Assembly: GCF_900070365.1 (NCBI RefSeq)
Contig: NZ_LN850107.1
Span: 5,518,001 to 5,582,000 of the forward strand
From: Alloactinosynnema sp. L-07
Lineage (GTDB): Bacteria > Actinomycetota > Actinomycetes > Mycobacteriales > Pseudonocardiaceae
Length of the DNA: 64,000 bases
Direction of reading: 5' to 3'
The notes under the pieces were generated by a model, which had not been told where the DNA came from, did no database searches, and was given only the letters and a program-made list of their open reading frames with translations. Position numbers and translations under genes: made by a program. Below are positions 49,739 through 57,921 of the stretch, one piece after another (position 1 is the first letter of the stretch; each line of letters opens with the position of its first letter).

Positions 49739-50866
49739 TTAGGAAATCGCCTTGATGGCGGTCAGCAGCTTCTCCTGGAACTCGTTGGGCAGCGGGACGT
49801 AGCCCGCGTCCGCCAGAGCGGCCTGGCCGTCGGTGGCCGCCACGGTGAGGAACGCCTTGACCGCCTTGGCGGTGTCGGGCTCGTAGCCCTTCGAGCAGAC
49901 GATCTCGTAGGTGGCGAGCACCAGCGGGTAGGCACCGGCGGTCTTGCTGGCGTAGAGCGCGTCGAGGTCGATGACCAGGTCGTTGCCCGTGCCCTTGATC
50001 TTGGCGGACTTGATCGCGTTGGCCGCGCCCTCGGCGCCGAGCTCGACCGGGCCCGCACCGCTGTCGATCTTGGCGGCGCTCAGCTTCTTGTCCTGGACGT
50101 AGGACCACTCGATGTAGCCGATGGTGCCGTCACCAGCGGAGATGGCGTCCGCGACACCCGCGGAACCCTGGGCGCCCTGGCCAACGCCGCCGTTGAACTT
50201 CTTGCCCGCGTCCTTGCCCCAGGCGTCCTTGGCTGCGGCCTTGAGGTACTTCTGGAAGTTGTCGGTCGTGCCCGACTCGTCACCGCGGTAGATCACGGTG
50301 ATGGCCTTGTCCGGCAGGGTCGCGCCCTTGTTGACCGCCGCGATGGCCGCGTCGTTCCACTTGGCGATGCCGCCGTTGAAGATCTTGGCGGTGACCTCGG
50401 GTGTGAGCACCAGGTCCTTCACGCCGTCGACCTTGTAGGCGATGCCGACCGGGCCGAACACCAGCGGCAGGTTCCACGCCGGGTTGGTCTTGCAGCGGGT
50501 GGCGGCCGCGTCGACCTCGCCCTTGTCCTTGTTCAGGGCCGAGTCCGAGCCGCCGATGTCGACGATGCCCGCGTTGAACTGCTTGACGCCCGCGCCGGAG
50601 CCGGACGGGGTGTAGGCCAGCTGCTGCCCGGGGCACTTGGCGACGTACGCGGCGGTGAACGCCTCGATGGCGCCCTTCTGCGCGCTGGAGCCCTCCGCGA
50701 CGAGGTCCTTCTTGCCGCCACACTCGACCGCGGCGGTCTTGGTGGGCGCGGGAGCCGCGGTGTTCTGGCCCGCAGCCGGGGTGTTGGTGTCGCTGCCGCA
50801 CGCCGTGAGCGCGAGGGCGCCGACCGCGATGAGACTCAACACGGACGCGTGCCGCTTGATGTTCAC
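49739..50866 (-). CDS. pstS: phosphate-binding lipoprotein PstS
   Basis: This 375-aa protein has lipobox LALTAC with Cys23. Phosphate-binding loops are visible: [41 protein letters not shown] and [16 protein letters not shown]. It captures phosphate outside the cell and delivers it to PstCA. It is the first gene of pstSCAB and is preceded by a PHO box and a -10 TAGCGT (50932-50937, minus strand). Confidence 0.96.
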   Translation of the reverse strand: MNIKRHASVLSLIAVGALALTACGSDTNTPAAGQNTAAPAPTKTAAVECGGKKDLVAEGSSAQKGAIEAFTAAYVAKCPGQQLAYTPSGSGAGVKQFNAGIVDIGGSDSALNKDKGEVDAAATRCKTNPAWNLPLVFGPVGIAYKVDGVKDLVLTPEVTAKIFNGGIAKWNDAAIAAVNKGATLPDKAITVIYRGDESGTTDNFQKYLKAAAKDAWGKDAGKKFNGGVGQGAQGSAGVADAISAGDGTIGYIEWSYVQDKKLSAAKIDSGAGPVELGAEGAANAIKSAKIKGTGNDLVIDLDALYASKTAGAYPLVLATYEIVCSKGYEPDTAKAVKAFLTVAATDGQAALADAGYVPLPNEFQEKLLTAIKAIS

Positions 50867-50964
50867 GTGGATTCCTCCAGGCAGGAGTCTTCGATGTCGC
50901 GGCGCAACTGAAGTCGCCGCCTCGTCGAGCGACGCTAGGCAGCGGTGGTTGACGGTTCACCCCG

Positions 50965-50986
50965 TCGGCATGAACGCAAGGTGAAC
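50965..50986 (-). promoter_or_regulatory. PHO box upstream of pstS
   Basis: On the minus strand GTTCACCTTGC and GTTCATGCCGA form two adjacent 11-nt direct repeats, the canonical PhoP site. The box ends 27 nt before the -10 TAGCGT, the same geometry as at phoU. An inverted GTTCACC copy lies next to it (50955-50961). Confidence 0.8.
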
Positions 50987-51058
50987 AAGCACCCGATTGT
51001 GACCAGGAAGACCTAGTGGTCGCGCACCCGTGTCCTGCCCGTGACCTGCTGGTTTGCC

Positions 51059-51952
51059 TTACGTAACCGGTCCGGTGCGCTCAGTGTCCACAAGGGAATA
51101 CTGGATGTGCGCCTCCGCCCGCTCGAACCCGAGTCCCCGATAGACGGTTACCGCCGGGACGTTGTCGGCCTCCACGTAAAGGATCACTTCGGACAGTCCA
51201 CGCCCGACCAGGTGACGCAAACCCGCCAACGTCAACGCTTTGCCGAGCCCGCCGCCCTGCGCCGCGGGGTCGACGCCGACGACGTAGACCTCGCCCTCGC
51301 CGCCTGGGTGCGTCTTGGTCCAGTGGAACCCGAGCAAGTGGTCCGCGGCGTCGACGGCCAGGAAGAGGCCCTCCGGATCGAACCAGGGCTCCCGCGCGGT
51401 GTCCTCGACGTCGGCCACGGTCAGCGCGCCCTGCTCGGGGTGCCAGTCGAAGGCCCGCCGGTTGACCGCGACCAGCGCGGCCTCGTCCTGCCCGGGGACG
51501 AACGTGCGCACCCGGACCCCCGCGGGCCACTTCGGCTCGGCGAGCGGCACGCCCGCCACGTCGAGGCGCATCTTGAGCAGCTCGCGGACTTTGCCGAGCC
51601 CGGCCTTGGCGGCGATCGCGGCCGCGGCGGGGTGGTCGCCGTGCGACCAGAAGCGCGCGCCGGGGGCCGCGCGGTCGAGGAGGGCGCGAACCAGTTCGGT
51701 GCCGATGCCCGCGCCGCGGTGGTCGGGGTGCACGAACGCCTCGACGACCTCGCGGCCGAAGGCGTCGCCTTGGGTGTCGAGATGGGCATACCCGACGGTC
51801 ACGCCGTCAGCGGTTGCGACCAAGTGCTCGCCGCCGCGGAACTCACGCGGCAGCGGCCCCTCGGCGGTGACCTCGGGACGGCCGTCCGCGGCGGCGACGG
51901 CGAGCAACAGGGGACGGGGATCAAACTCGGAGTGCCAGCTCAGAAGTGCCAC
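51059..51952 (-). CDS. mshD: mycothiol synthase MshD
   Basis: This 297-aa protein has two GNAT domains, as in MshD. The N-terminal domain has EAFVHPDHRGAGIGTELVRA. The C-terminal domain has VYVVGVDPAAQGGGLGKALT and DNVPAVTVYRGLGFERAEAH. It acetylates Cys-GlcN-Ins with acetyl-CoA, the last step of mycothiol synthesis, the main thiol of Actinobacteria. The start is GTG 51952, seven bases after TAAGTT, so the mRNA is leaderless. The glnR-mshD-pst order matches M. tuberculosis. Confidence 0.95.
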   Translation of the reverse strand: MALLSWHSEFDPRPLLLAVAAADGRPEVTAEGPLPREFRGGEHLVATADGVTVGYAHLDTQGDAFGREVVEAFVHPDHRGAGIGTELVRALLDRAAPGARFWSHGDHPAAAAIAAKAGLGKVRELLKMRLDVAGVPLAEPKWPAGVRVRTFVPGQDEAALVAVNRRAFDWHPEQGALTVADVEDTAREPWFDPEGLFLAVDAADHLLGFHWTKTHPGGEGEVYVVGVDPAAQGGGLGKALTLAGLRHLVGRGLSEVILYVEADNVPAVTVYRGLGFERAEAHIQYSLVDTERTGPVT

Positions 51953-51966
51953 TCCACCGAACTTAC

Positions 51967-52698
51967 TCAGACGTCGACCGAGTACCGCAGATTGTCGACG
52001 GAGACATCGGCCTCACGGCGTGCGCCCGCCTTGGGCGGCTGCACGAACTTGTAGCCGACGTTGCGCACGGTGCCGATGAGCTGCTCGTGCTCGGGTCCGA
52101 GCTTGGCGCGCAGGCGCCGGACGTGCACATCGACGGTCCGGGTGCCGCCGAAGAAGTCGTAGCCCCAGACCTCCTGCAGCAGCTGGGCCCTGGTGAACAC
52201 CCGACCCGCGTGCTGGGCGAGGTACTTGAGCAGCTCGAACTCCTTGTAGGTGAGGTCGAGCGGGCGGCCCTTGAGCCGGGCCATGTAGGTGGCCTCGTCG
52301 ATGACCAGCTCACCGAGGCGCAGCGCGCCGTCCACGGCGGCACCGGCAGGCCCGCGCGAGGTCAGCAGCCGCAGCCGGGCGTCGACCTCGGCCGGGCCCG
52401 CGCCGGGAAGCACGATCTCGTCGATGCGCCAGTCGGCGGTGATGGCGACCAGGCCGCCCTCGTTCACCACGGCGATCACGGGGCAGTTGTCCCCGCCGCT
52501 GGTCAGCAGCCTGCACAGGCTCTTGGCGGCGGCGAGGTCGGTGCGCGCGTCCACGATCACCGCGTCCCGGGAACCGGCCTCCAGCAGGGCGGTCACCTCA
52601 GGGGCCTGGGTGCGCACGGCGTGCGGCAGCAGCATCAGTGAGGGAAGGACCGAGCCCGGCTCCGGGTCCGCGGTCAACAGCAGCAGATCGAGGCTCAT
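51967..52698 (-). CDS. glnR: orphan OmpR-type regulator GlnR
   Basis: This 243-aa protein has a receiver-like N-terminus of the GlnR type ([54 protein letters not shown]) and a very conserved winged helix ([51 protein letters not shown]). GlnR lacks a cognate kinase and works as a dimer without normal phosphorylation. It controls nitrogen assimilation genes (glnA, amtB, nir). The ATG at 52698 begins the GlnR-type sequence. Confidence 0.92.
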   Translation of the reverse strand: MSLDLLLLTADPEPGSVLPSLMLLPHAVRTQAPEVTALLEAGSRDAVIVDARTDLAAAKSLCRLLTSGGDNCPVIAVVNEGGLVAITADWRIDEIVLPGAGPAEVDARLRLLTSRGPAGAAVDGALRLGELVIDEATYMARLKGRPLDLTYKEFELLKYLAQHAGRVFTRAQLLQEVWGYDFFGGTRTVDVHVRRLRAKLGPEHEQLIGTVRNVGYKFVQPPKAGARREADVSVDNLRYSVDV

Positions 52699-53079
52699 GC
52701 GAGTCCGCCTCTCCGTTGATCCGCTCCGCTTCATTGAGGCGCGGCCCCCAAAAGGGGGTTTTGATTGCGTCGTGGTGAACAGATTAGCCACTGGCAACCG
52801 TGAATGTCCTGGTCATGCCGTCCGCGTCACACGGGAGGGGGCATCTTGCCGATGATGCCGTGACCTCGGCGGAACCATGTTACGTACGAGTTAAACCTAA
52901 GGTGGGCTGGCGATTGTCCACCTTGTGAGTGCGCCAGCGAAGGTCATGTGAATCCAAAGTTACGTGGATTCATCCCACCAATTCGGCTGGTCCGTTCGGT
53001 GGCCTGTGGACAACCGGTTCGCCGGTTCGGGCGTCCTCGGTACCGTTGGGCACCGAACCGACGGCGGGACGGACACACG
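52699..53079. promoter_or_regulatory. intergenic region between glnR and lmeA
   Basis: This 381-nt region between divergent genes holds no convincing ORF. It contains an inverted repeat TGAATCC-N10-GGATTCA (52949-52955 / 52966-52972), a single PHO-like half site GTTCACC on the minus strand (52774-52780), and GTTAC-containing words (52879 onward, 52958 onward) that could be GlnR sites. None is proven. Confidence 0.45.
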
Positions 53080-53973
53080 ATGACGGGTGGCATGACGACG
53101 ATGGTGGCAAACAGCGGACGGCCCATGGCCCCGCCCAAGCGGCGACGGTCCAAGGCGGTCCGCAGACTCGTCATCACCCTGGTCGTGCTGCTCGGTCTGC
53201 TGGTGGCCGCCGACTTCGGCGCCGCCGCGTTCTTCGAGCACGAGGTGTCCAAGCGGGCCCAGCAGCAGTTCGACCTGCGCGACCACCCCTCGGTCACCGT
53301 CGGCGGCTTCTCCTTCCTGGCCCAGGCCGTGTCCGGGGAGTACGACATGGTCACCGTCGACGCCAAGGGCGTGCCGGTGAACGTGCTGCGCGACGTCGAG
53401 GTGCACGCCGAGCTCAAGGGGGTGCGGGCACCGCTGTCGGACCTGGTCTCCGGCTCGATCACGGGCGTGCCGGTGCGCGAGGTCGTCGGGCAGGTCAAGG
53501 TCAAAGCCGCCGACGTCACCAGGGCCATGTCGGTCAACGAGAACCAGGTCATCCGCTCGCTGACCGACCTGAAGATCGACCCGGTCAGCGAGAAGGCGGT
53601 CAGCACCCCGCCCGCCGACGGCGCCGAGACCGAGGACGAGTCCGAGGTGGCCGACACCGAGGGCGGCACCGCCGGGGTCCGGCTGTGCGGGACGGCCGAG
53701 ATCGCGGGCAAGTCCACCGAGCTGTGCGTTTTCTCCATCATCTCCCTGAGCGAGCGCAAGATCGCGGTCTCGCCCAAGCGCATGGAGCTGCGCAACTCCG
53801 ACAGCGACGTCAAGCTCCCGCCGTCGGTCCAGCAGAGGGTGCTGCCGTTCTTCGCCATCGAACTCGACCCAGGCGACCTGCCGTTCGCGGTGACCCCGAC
53901 GTCGGTCAAGGTCGAGCCGGGCGTGCTGTCGGTGAAGGGGAAGGCAGCCGACCTGGTCCTCGGCAAGAGCTGA
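53080..53973 (+). CDS. lmeA: LmeA-like DUF2993 protein
   Basis: This 297-aa protein has a basic N-terminus, one membrane helix or uncleaved signal (VRRLVITLVVLLGLLVAADF) and an extracytoplasmic DUF2993 domain (DLRDHPSVTVGGFSFLAQAV, SGEYDMVTVDAKGVPV, DLPFAVTPTSVKVEPGVLSV). LmeA in mycobacteria is a periplasmic lipid-binding protein needed for lipomannan mannan elongation. The position after glnR matches Rv0817c. An acidic insert (ETEDESEVADTEGG) is unusual. The start is ATG 53080; an earlier in-frame ATG at 52948 would include the inverted repeat. Confidence 0.85.
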   Translation: MTGGMTTMVANSGRPMAPPKRRRSKAVRRLVITLVVLLGLLVAADFGAAAFFEHEVSKRAQQQFDLRDHPSVTVGGFSFLAQAVSGEYDMVTVDAKGVPVNVLRDVEVHAELKGVRAPLSDLVSGSITGVPVREVVGQVKVKAADVTRAMSVNENQVIRSLTDLKIDPVSEKAVSTPPADGAETEDESEVADTEGGTAGVRLCGTAEIAGKSTELCVFSIISLSERKIAVSPKRMELRNSDSDVKLPPSVQQRVLPFFAIELDPGDLPFAVTPTSVKVEPGVLSVKGKAADLVLGKS

Positions 53974-54087
53974 CGGGAATGCGGGCGGCCCACGCGACGT
54001 TCCACCAGGTGGACCGGGGTGCGATCAAGACCGGGTCAGGACGATGCTGGTCGGCGCACCGGCGGTCGACGGGGTCTGGAGGACGTG

Positions 54088-54504
54088 ATGATCGGTGGGC
54101 TGGTCGCCATCGGCACCCTGGTCGTGGCCACCGCCGTCGGGCTGATCCTGCGGCGCCGCGAGGGGCGGGTCCGGTCCACTGATCAGGTGAACTTGCTGCC
54201 CGACGACGTCCGCGCGGTCCTCGATCCCCAGGCCGCCGTCACGCTGGTCCAGCTGTCCACCACATTCTGCGCGCCGTGCAGGCACGCGCGGGTCGTCCTG
54301 ACGAACATGGCCCAGTCCACCGACGGGCTCGCGCACGCCGACATCGACCTCACCGACCGCCCTGAGCTGGCCAAGCGGCTCGCCGTCCTGCGCACGCCGA
54401 CCACCCTGGCCGTCAACGCCCACGGCGGCGAGATCCTGCGCGTCGGCGGCGTGCCGAAGCGGGACTCCCTGCTGGCCGCGCTCGGCCCACACCTGCCCGC
54501 GTGA
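54088..54504 (+). CDS. thiX: membrane-anchored thioredoxin-like protein (ThiX)
   Basis: This 138-aa protein has an N-terminal membrane helix (IGGLVAIGTLVVATAVGLIL), then a thioredoxin fold with the redox motif FCAPCRHAR (C61, C64), the cis-Pro TPTTLAV and a final helix. The motif CAPC differs from the CGPC of classical thioredoxins. It probably handles sulfur or disulfide chemistry with the downstream sulfurtransferase operon, as at Rv0816c. RBS GGAGG precedes ATG 54088. Confidence 0.88.
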   Translation: MIGGLVAIGTLVVATAVGLILRRREGRVRSTDQVNLLPDDVRAVLDPQAAVTLVQLSTTFCAPCRHARVVLTNMAQSTDGLAHADIDLTDRPELAKRLAVLRTPTTLAVNAHGGEILRVGGVPKRDSLLAALGPHLPA

Positions 54505-54564
54505 GAAGTTCCCATGCTCTGGACGCCAATCCCATACCGAGGGAATCCCGGTAAGCTCCCGCCC

Positions 54565-54642
54565 GTGACGAGCACTCTGACCAGGCGGCGCGCGGTGGAC
54601 TTCTGCCGCGTCGACTCCAGCCTGTGTCGAATCACGATCTGA
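54565..54642 (+). CDS. leaderless 25-aa leader peptide, likely cysteine attenuator
   Basis: GTG 54565 starts the peptide TSTLTRRRAVDFCRVDSSLC followed by RITI and TGA. It sits exactly seven bases after TAAGCT (54552-54557), the leaderless -10 pattern. Two Cys codons (TGC, TGT) occur near the end. In mycobacteria, leaderless short ORFs with Cys codons upstream of the cysA2 operon attenuate expression when cysteine is plentiful. Position and form match here; the Cys run is shorter. It is followed by a hairpin. Confidence 0.7.
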   Translation: MTSTLTRRRAVDFCRVDSSLCRITI

Positions 54643-54644
54643 TC

Positions 54645-54686
54645 GGGCGGTAAGCCCAGGATCGCGCACGCGTCCGCTCACCGCCC
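54645..54686 (+). promoter_or_regulatory. stem-loop between leader peptide and DUF4395 gene
   Basis: GGGCGGTAAGC (54645-54655) can pair with GCTCACCGCCC (54676-54686) with one A-C mismatch, beginning two bases after the leader stop codon. A ribosome stalled at the Cys codons would sit just upstream and could alter this fold. The RBS AGGAGG of the next gene is at 54719-54724. Confidence 0.5.
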
Positions 54687-54729
54687 CCACCGGACCGCCA
54701 TTCGTCTGTGTCCAGGTCAGGAGGCTCAC

Positions 54730-55182
54730 ATGGCCCTCTTCACGGGTCCACCCGTCGACCCGCGCGGCCCCAGGTTCACCGCGTGGATCACCGCCGCCGT
54801 TCTCGTCGTCGTGCTGCTCACCGGCTGGTGGCCGCTGCTGGCCGCCCAGGCGGTGGTGTTCGCCATCGGCGCGTTCGCCGGTCTCAAGTTCTCGCCATAC
54901 ACCGCCGTCTATCGCGCGCTCGTCGCACCTCGGCTCGGGCCGACCGACGACCGCGAGGCCGCCGCCCCGCTGCGGTTCGCCCAGGCCGTCGGCTTTGGCT
55001 TCGCCCTGGTCGGCACCCTCGGCTACGCCACCGGGCTCACCGGGCTCGGCATCGTGGCCACCGCGGCCGCCCTGGCCGCGGCGTTCCTCAACGCCGCGTT
55101 CGGGTTCTGCCTCGGCTGCGAGGCCTATCTGCTGCTCAACCGCTTGTCCACCCCGAGTAAGAAAGTAGGAACCACCCGATGA
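54730..55182 (+). CDS. DUF4395 membrane protein
   Basis: This 150-aa protein has three to four membrane helices (WITAAVLVVVLLTGWWPLLA, AQAVVFAIGAFAG, GLGIVATAAALAAAFLNAAF) and the hallmark FGFCLGCEAYLLLNR with a CxxC near the C-terminus. The family is linked to thioredoxin and sulfurtransferase genes and is thought to serve redox or sulfur relay at the membrane. Its stop overlaps the start of the sulfurtransferase gene. Confidence 0.88.
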   Translation: MALFTGPPVDPRGPRFTAWITAAVLVVVLLTGWWPLLAAQAVVFAIGAFAGLKFSPYTAVYRALVAPRLGPTDDREAAAPLRFAQAVGFGFALVGTLGYATGLTGLGIVATAAALAAAFLNAAFGFCLGCEAYLLLNRLSTPSKKVGTTR

Positions 55183-56018
55183 GCCGCGAAGACGTGCTTG
55201 TGACGACGGCATGGGCCGAGGAGAACCTCAACGCGCCCGGCGTCGTGTTCGTCGAGGTCGATGAGGACGCCAGCGCGTACGACACCGGCCACATCCCCGG
55301 CGCGGTGAAGGTCGACTGGCGCCAGGACCTGCAGGACCCGGTGCGCCGCGACTTCGTCGACCGCGCGGGCTTCGACAAGCTGCTGTCGGCCCGCGGCATC
55401 GGCAACGACGACCTGGTCGTGCTCTACGGCGGCAACAACAACTGGTTCGCCGCCTACGCCTACTGGTACTTCAAGCTCTACGGCCACGACGCGGTCAAGC
55501 TGCTCGACGGCGGCCGCAAGAAGTGGGAGCTCGACGGCCGCCCGCTCGACGCCGAGGCCGTCTCCCGCCCCGAGACCACCTACTCGGCCAAGGACCAGGA
55601 CCTGAGCCTGCGCGCCTTCCGCGACGAGGTCCTCGAGGCGATCAACGCCAAGAACCTCGTCGACGTCCGCTCGCCAGACGAGTTCTCCGGAAAGTTGGCC
55701 GCCCCCGCGCACCTGCCGCAGGAGCAGGCCCAGGTCAAGGGCCACATCCCGACCGCGATCAACGTCCCGTGGAGCAAGGCGGCCAACGAGGACGGCACGT
55801 TCCGCTCCGACGAGGAGCTGCGCGAGCTCTACCAGGAGGCCGGTCTCGACGAGGGCAAGGCGACCATCGCCTACTGCCGTATCGGCGAGCGCTCCTCGCA
55901 CACCTGGTTCGCCCTGCGCGAGCTGCTCGGCTACAGCGACGTGAAGAACTACGACGGCTCGTGGACCGAGTACGGCTCGCTGGTCGGCGTGCCGGTCGAA
56001 ATCGGCGCCCAGAACTGA
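55179..56018 (+). CDS. thiosulfate sulfurtransferase (rhodanese, CysA2/SseA type)
   Basis: This 279-aa protein has two rhodanese domains. The inactive N-terminal one has HIPGAVKVDWRQDLQDP. The C-terminal one has catalytic C233 in IAYCRIGERSSHTWFAL. It transfers sulfur from thiosulfate or mercaptopyruvate-like donors to thiols. It overlaps DUF4395 by ATGA and precedes DUF1416, the order of Rv0815c-Rv0814c. Confidence 0.93.
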   Translation: MSREDVLVTTAWAEENLNAPGVVFVEVDEDASAYDTGHIPGAVKVDWRQDLQDPVRRDFVDRAGFDKLLSARGIGNDDLVVLYGGNNNWFAAYAYWYFKLYGHDAVKLLDGGRKKWELDGRPLDAEAVSRPETTYSAKDQDLSLRAFRDEVLEAINAKNLVDVRSPDEFSGKLAAPAHLPQEQAQVKGHIPTAINVPWSKAANEDGTFRSDEELRELYQEAGLDEGKATIAYCRIGERSSHTWFALRELLGYSDVKNYDGSWTEYGSLVGVPVEIGAQN

Positions 56019-56036
56019 CTTGAGGAGAAAACAGCT

Positions 56037-56336
56037 ATGAGCTCTTGCGGAGCCCCTGACCAGTCCCTGCCCGCCAACGTCGACGCGGGCAAGGAGATCG
56101 TCCTTTCCGGCAAGGTCACCAAGGGCGACATCCCCGTTGGCGGCGCGTTCGTCCGCCTGCTGGACTCGACCGGCGAGTTCACCGCCGAGGTCGTCGCGTC
56201 CGAGGCCGGGGACTTCCGGTTCTTCGCCGCCCCCGGCGACTGGACCGTCCGCGCGCTGCACCGCGACGGCAACGGCGAGGCCACCGTGTCCGCCGCGGGC
56301 CCTGGCCTGCACAACGTGGCCATCACCGTCGGCTGA
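56037..56336 (+). CDS. DUF1416 protein (SseC type)
   Basis: This 99-aa protein begins MSSCGAPDQSLPANVDAGKE. It has a beta-sandwich pattern (IVLSGKVTKGDIPVGGAFVR, DFRFFAAPGDWTVRALHRDG) like transthyretin/CarboxypepD_reg-type folds. The family is always next to the sulfurtransferase and is thought to be part of thiosulfate/cysteine metabolism. The N-terminal Cys4 is conserved in position. It is the last gene before a strong terminator. Confidence 0.9.
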   Translation: MSSCGAPDQSLPANVDAGKEIVLSGKVTKGDIPVGGAFVRLLDSTGEFTAEVVASEAGDFRFFAAPGDWTVRALHRDGNGEATVSAAGPGLHNVAITVG

Positions 56337-56348
56337 CCCGACCTCAGC

Positions 56349-56384
56349 GACAGCCCCCGGAAGCACCCGCTTCCGGGGGCTGTC
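56349..56384 (+). terminator. hairpin terminator of the sulfur operon
   Basis: A perfect 16-bp stem (56349-56364 with 56369-56384) with a 4-nt loop lies 12 nt after the DUF1416 stop. Confidence 0.9.
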
Positions 56385-56496
56385 TAGGGCGTGTCCTGGT
56401 CCCCGAAATCCGTGATCCCCTTGTGACCAACCCATTTCCGGGGTCGTGCGTGTACTGGGCACGGAGGCCACTAGGCCGGGGAACTGGGGAGAAACC

Positions 56497-57114
56497 ATGG
56501 GAATCAAGGCTGGATTTCGCGCGTCCATCGTCGGTTTGCTGACCGCGACCGCCATCGCGGGCGGCATGGTCGCCGGGGCGGGCACCGCGTCGGCGTGCGC
56601 GGAGAACCCGTATTCGCACGAGCTGGCGGCGTCGCTGCCCCAGCTGCGGCCGGGCACCACCGGCACCGCCACCGTCGGCCTGCAAGTGGCGTTGCGGGAC
56701 CACGGCCACAAACTCCAAGGCACCGGCTTCTACGGGCCGAACACCCTGGCCGCGGTGCGGGCCTTCCAGCGCAAGAACGGGATCAAGGACAGCGGCATCG
56801 TCGGGTCCAAGACCTGGCAGGCCCTGGTCGGCCGCCTGAGCGTGTACTCGACGGGCGGCCGAAGCAACCCCACGTTCGCCGTGCACCCCGGTGAGACCGA
56901 CGTCAAGAAGGTCAACCACCTGCGCGACTACCTTTCGCGGCTCGACTTCGGCGGCGAGCAGTTCTGGGACGAGAAGTCCTACTCACCGCGCATGGTCGCC
57001 ACGGTCAAGCGGTTCCAGCAGTCGGTCGGCATCAAGGCCAGTGGGATCGTCGGGCCAAAGACCTGGACGGCGATGAATCAGGTCCTGCGGATCGCGGGCC
57101 ACTGGGGCTGCTGA
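56497..57114 (+). CDS. secreted protein with two peptidoglycan-binding domains
   Basis: This 205-aa protein has a Sec signal peptide ending at ASA (about residue 31). Two PG_binding_1 repeats follow: VGLQVALRDHGHKLQGTGFY, GPNTLAAVRAFQRKNGIKDS and GIVGSKTWQALV, then again SPRMVATVKRFQQSVGIKAS and GIVGPKTWTAM. No catalytic domain is present, so it probably anchors to or protects the wall, or acts as an inhibitor. RBS GGGGAG precedes ATG 56497. It is not part of the conserved mycobacterial order. Confidence 0.88.
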   Translation: MGIKAGFRASIVGLLTATAIAGGMVAGAGTASACAENPYSHELAASLPQLRPGTTGTATVGLQVALRDHGHKLQGTGFYGPNTLAAVRAFQRKNGIKDSGIVGSKTWQALVGRLSVYSTGGRSNPTFAVHPGETDVKKVNHLRDYLSRLDFGGEQFWDEKSYSPRMVATVKRFQQSVGIKASGIVGPKTWTAMNQVLRIAGHWGC

Positions 57115-57130
57115 GACACCCGCCACGCTC

Positions 57131-57160
57131 GGGCCGCCGCGGTCGTGTCCGCGGCGGCCC
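57131..57160 (+). terminator. hairpin terminator
   Basis: A 12-bp perfect stem (57131-57142 with 57149-57160) with a 6-nt loop lies 16 nt after the peptidoglycan-binding gene. Confidence 0.85.
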
Positions 57161-57180
57161 GTGGCGTTATTCTCCGACTC

Positions 57181-57279
57181 GTGGAAATCTTCTTCACGAG
57201 TCTGCTCGTGCTGATGGGCCTGCTGACCACCTGGTTCGCCGGGTACGTCGTCTACCGCATCTACGCCGACCAGCGCTGA
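57181..57279 (+). CDS. 32-aa leaderless membrane peptide
   Basis: GTG 57181 follows TATTCT (57168-57173) by seven bases, a leaderless start. It encodes VEIFFTSLLVLMGLLTTWFA then GYVVYRIYADQR, one membrane helix with a positive C-terminus. It ends three bases before the nitrobindin-like ATG. Too short for normal ORF calling, it is supported by the promoter geometry and the clean transmembrane composition. The function is unknown. Confidence 0.65.
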   Translation: MEIFFTSLLVLMGLLTTWFAGYVVYRIYADQR

Positions 57280-57282
57280 GCC

Positions 57283-57918
57283 ATGACCGACAGCGACGCG
57301 GTCGCGGGCAGTGGTGACGCGGCGATCAGCGCGGCCGAGCAGCGCGCCGAGCTGACCCGGCACCGCAACCTGCCGCAGTTCGACGACCTGCCGATCCCGG
57401 CCGACACCGCGAACCTGCGGGAGGGCCCCAACCTGAACGACGCCTGCCTGGCGCTGCTGCCGCTGGTCGGCGTGTGGCGGGGTGAGGGCGAGGTCGTCTA
57501 TCCGACGATCGATGGGCCGTTCAAGTTCGGTCAGCAGATCACCTTCGCCCACGACGGCAGGCCGTTCCTGTCGTATGAGTCCCGCGCCTGGCTGCTCGAC
57601 GACGACGGCAATGTCATCCGGCCCGCCGCGCGCGAGGTCGGCTGGTGGCGGCCGCAGGCCGACGACACCATCGAGGTCCTGCTGGCCCACGCCACCGGCA
57701 TCCTGGAGATCTACTACGGCACCCCGCGCACCCAGACGTCCTGGGAGATCGCGACCGACGTGGTCACCCGGACCGCCACCGCCAAGGACGTCACCGCGGC
57801 CAAGCGGCTCTACGGCCTGGTGAACAACGGCGACCTCGCCTACGTCGAGGAGCGCGCCATGATGGGTCAGCCGATGCAGCCGCACACGTCGGCGCACCTG
57901 CGCCGCGTCGTCGGATAG
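57283..57918 (+). CDS. nitrobindin-like FABP-fold protein (Rv0813c type)
   Basis: This 211-aa protein has the family start LLPLVGVWRGEGEVVYPTID, strands FGQQITFAHDGRPFLSYESR, EVGWWRPQADDTIEVLLAHA and the terminal PMQPHTSAHLRRVVG. Rv2717c/nitrobindin uses a C-terminal His to bind heme; here His residues occur in PHTSAH. Rv0813c itself was described as a ligand-binding beta barrel without clear enzyme activity. It follows the 32-aa peptide in the same transcript. Confidence 0.9.
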   Translation: MTDSDAVAGSGDAAISAAEQRAELTRHRNLPQFDDLPIPADTANLREGPNLNDACLALLPLVGVWRGEGEVVYPTIDGPFKFGQQITFAHDGRPFLSYESRAWLLDDDGNVIRPAAREVGWWRPQADDTIEVLLAHATGILEIYYGTPRTQTSWEIATDVVTRTATAKDVTAAKRLYGLVNNGDLAYVEERAMMGQPMQPHTSAHLRRVVG

Positions 57919-57921
57919 GGC

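Noticed and set aside
52774..52780. PHO box upstream of glnR
   Set aside because: Only one GTTCACC half is present; no second 11-mer repeat at the right spacing.
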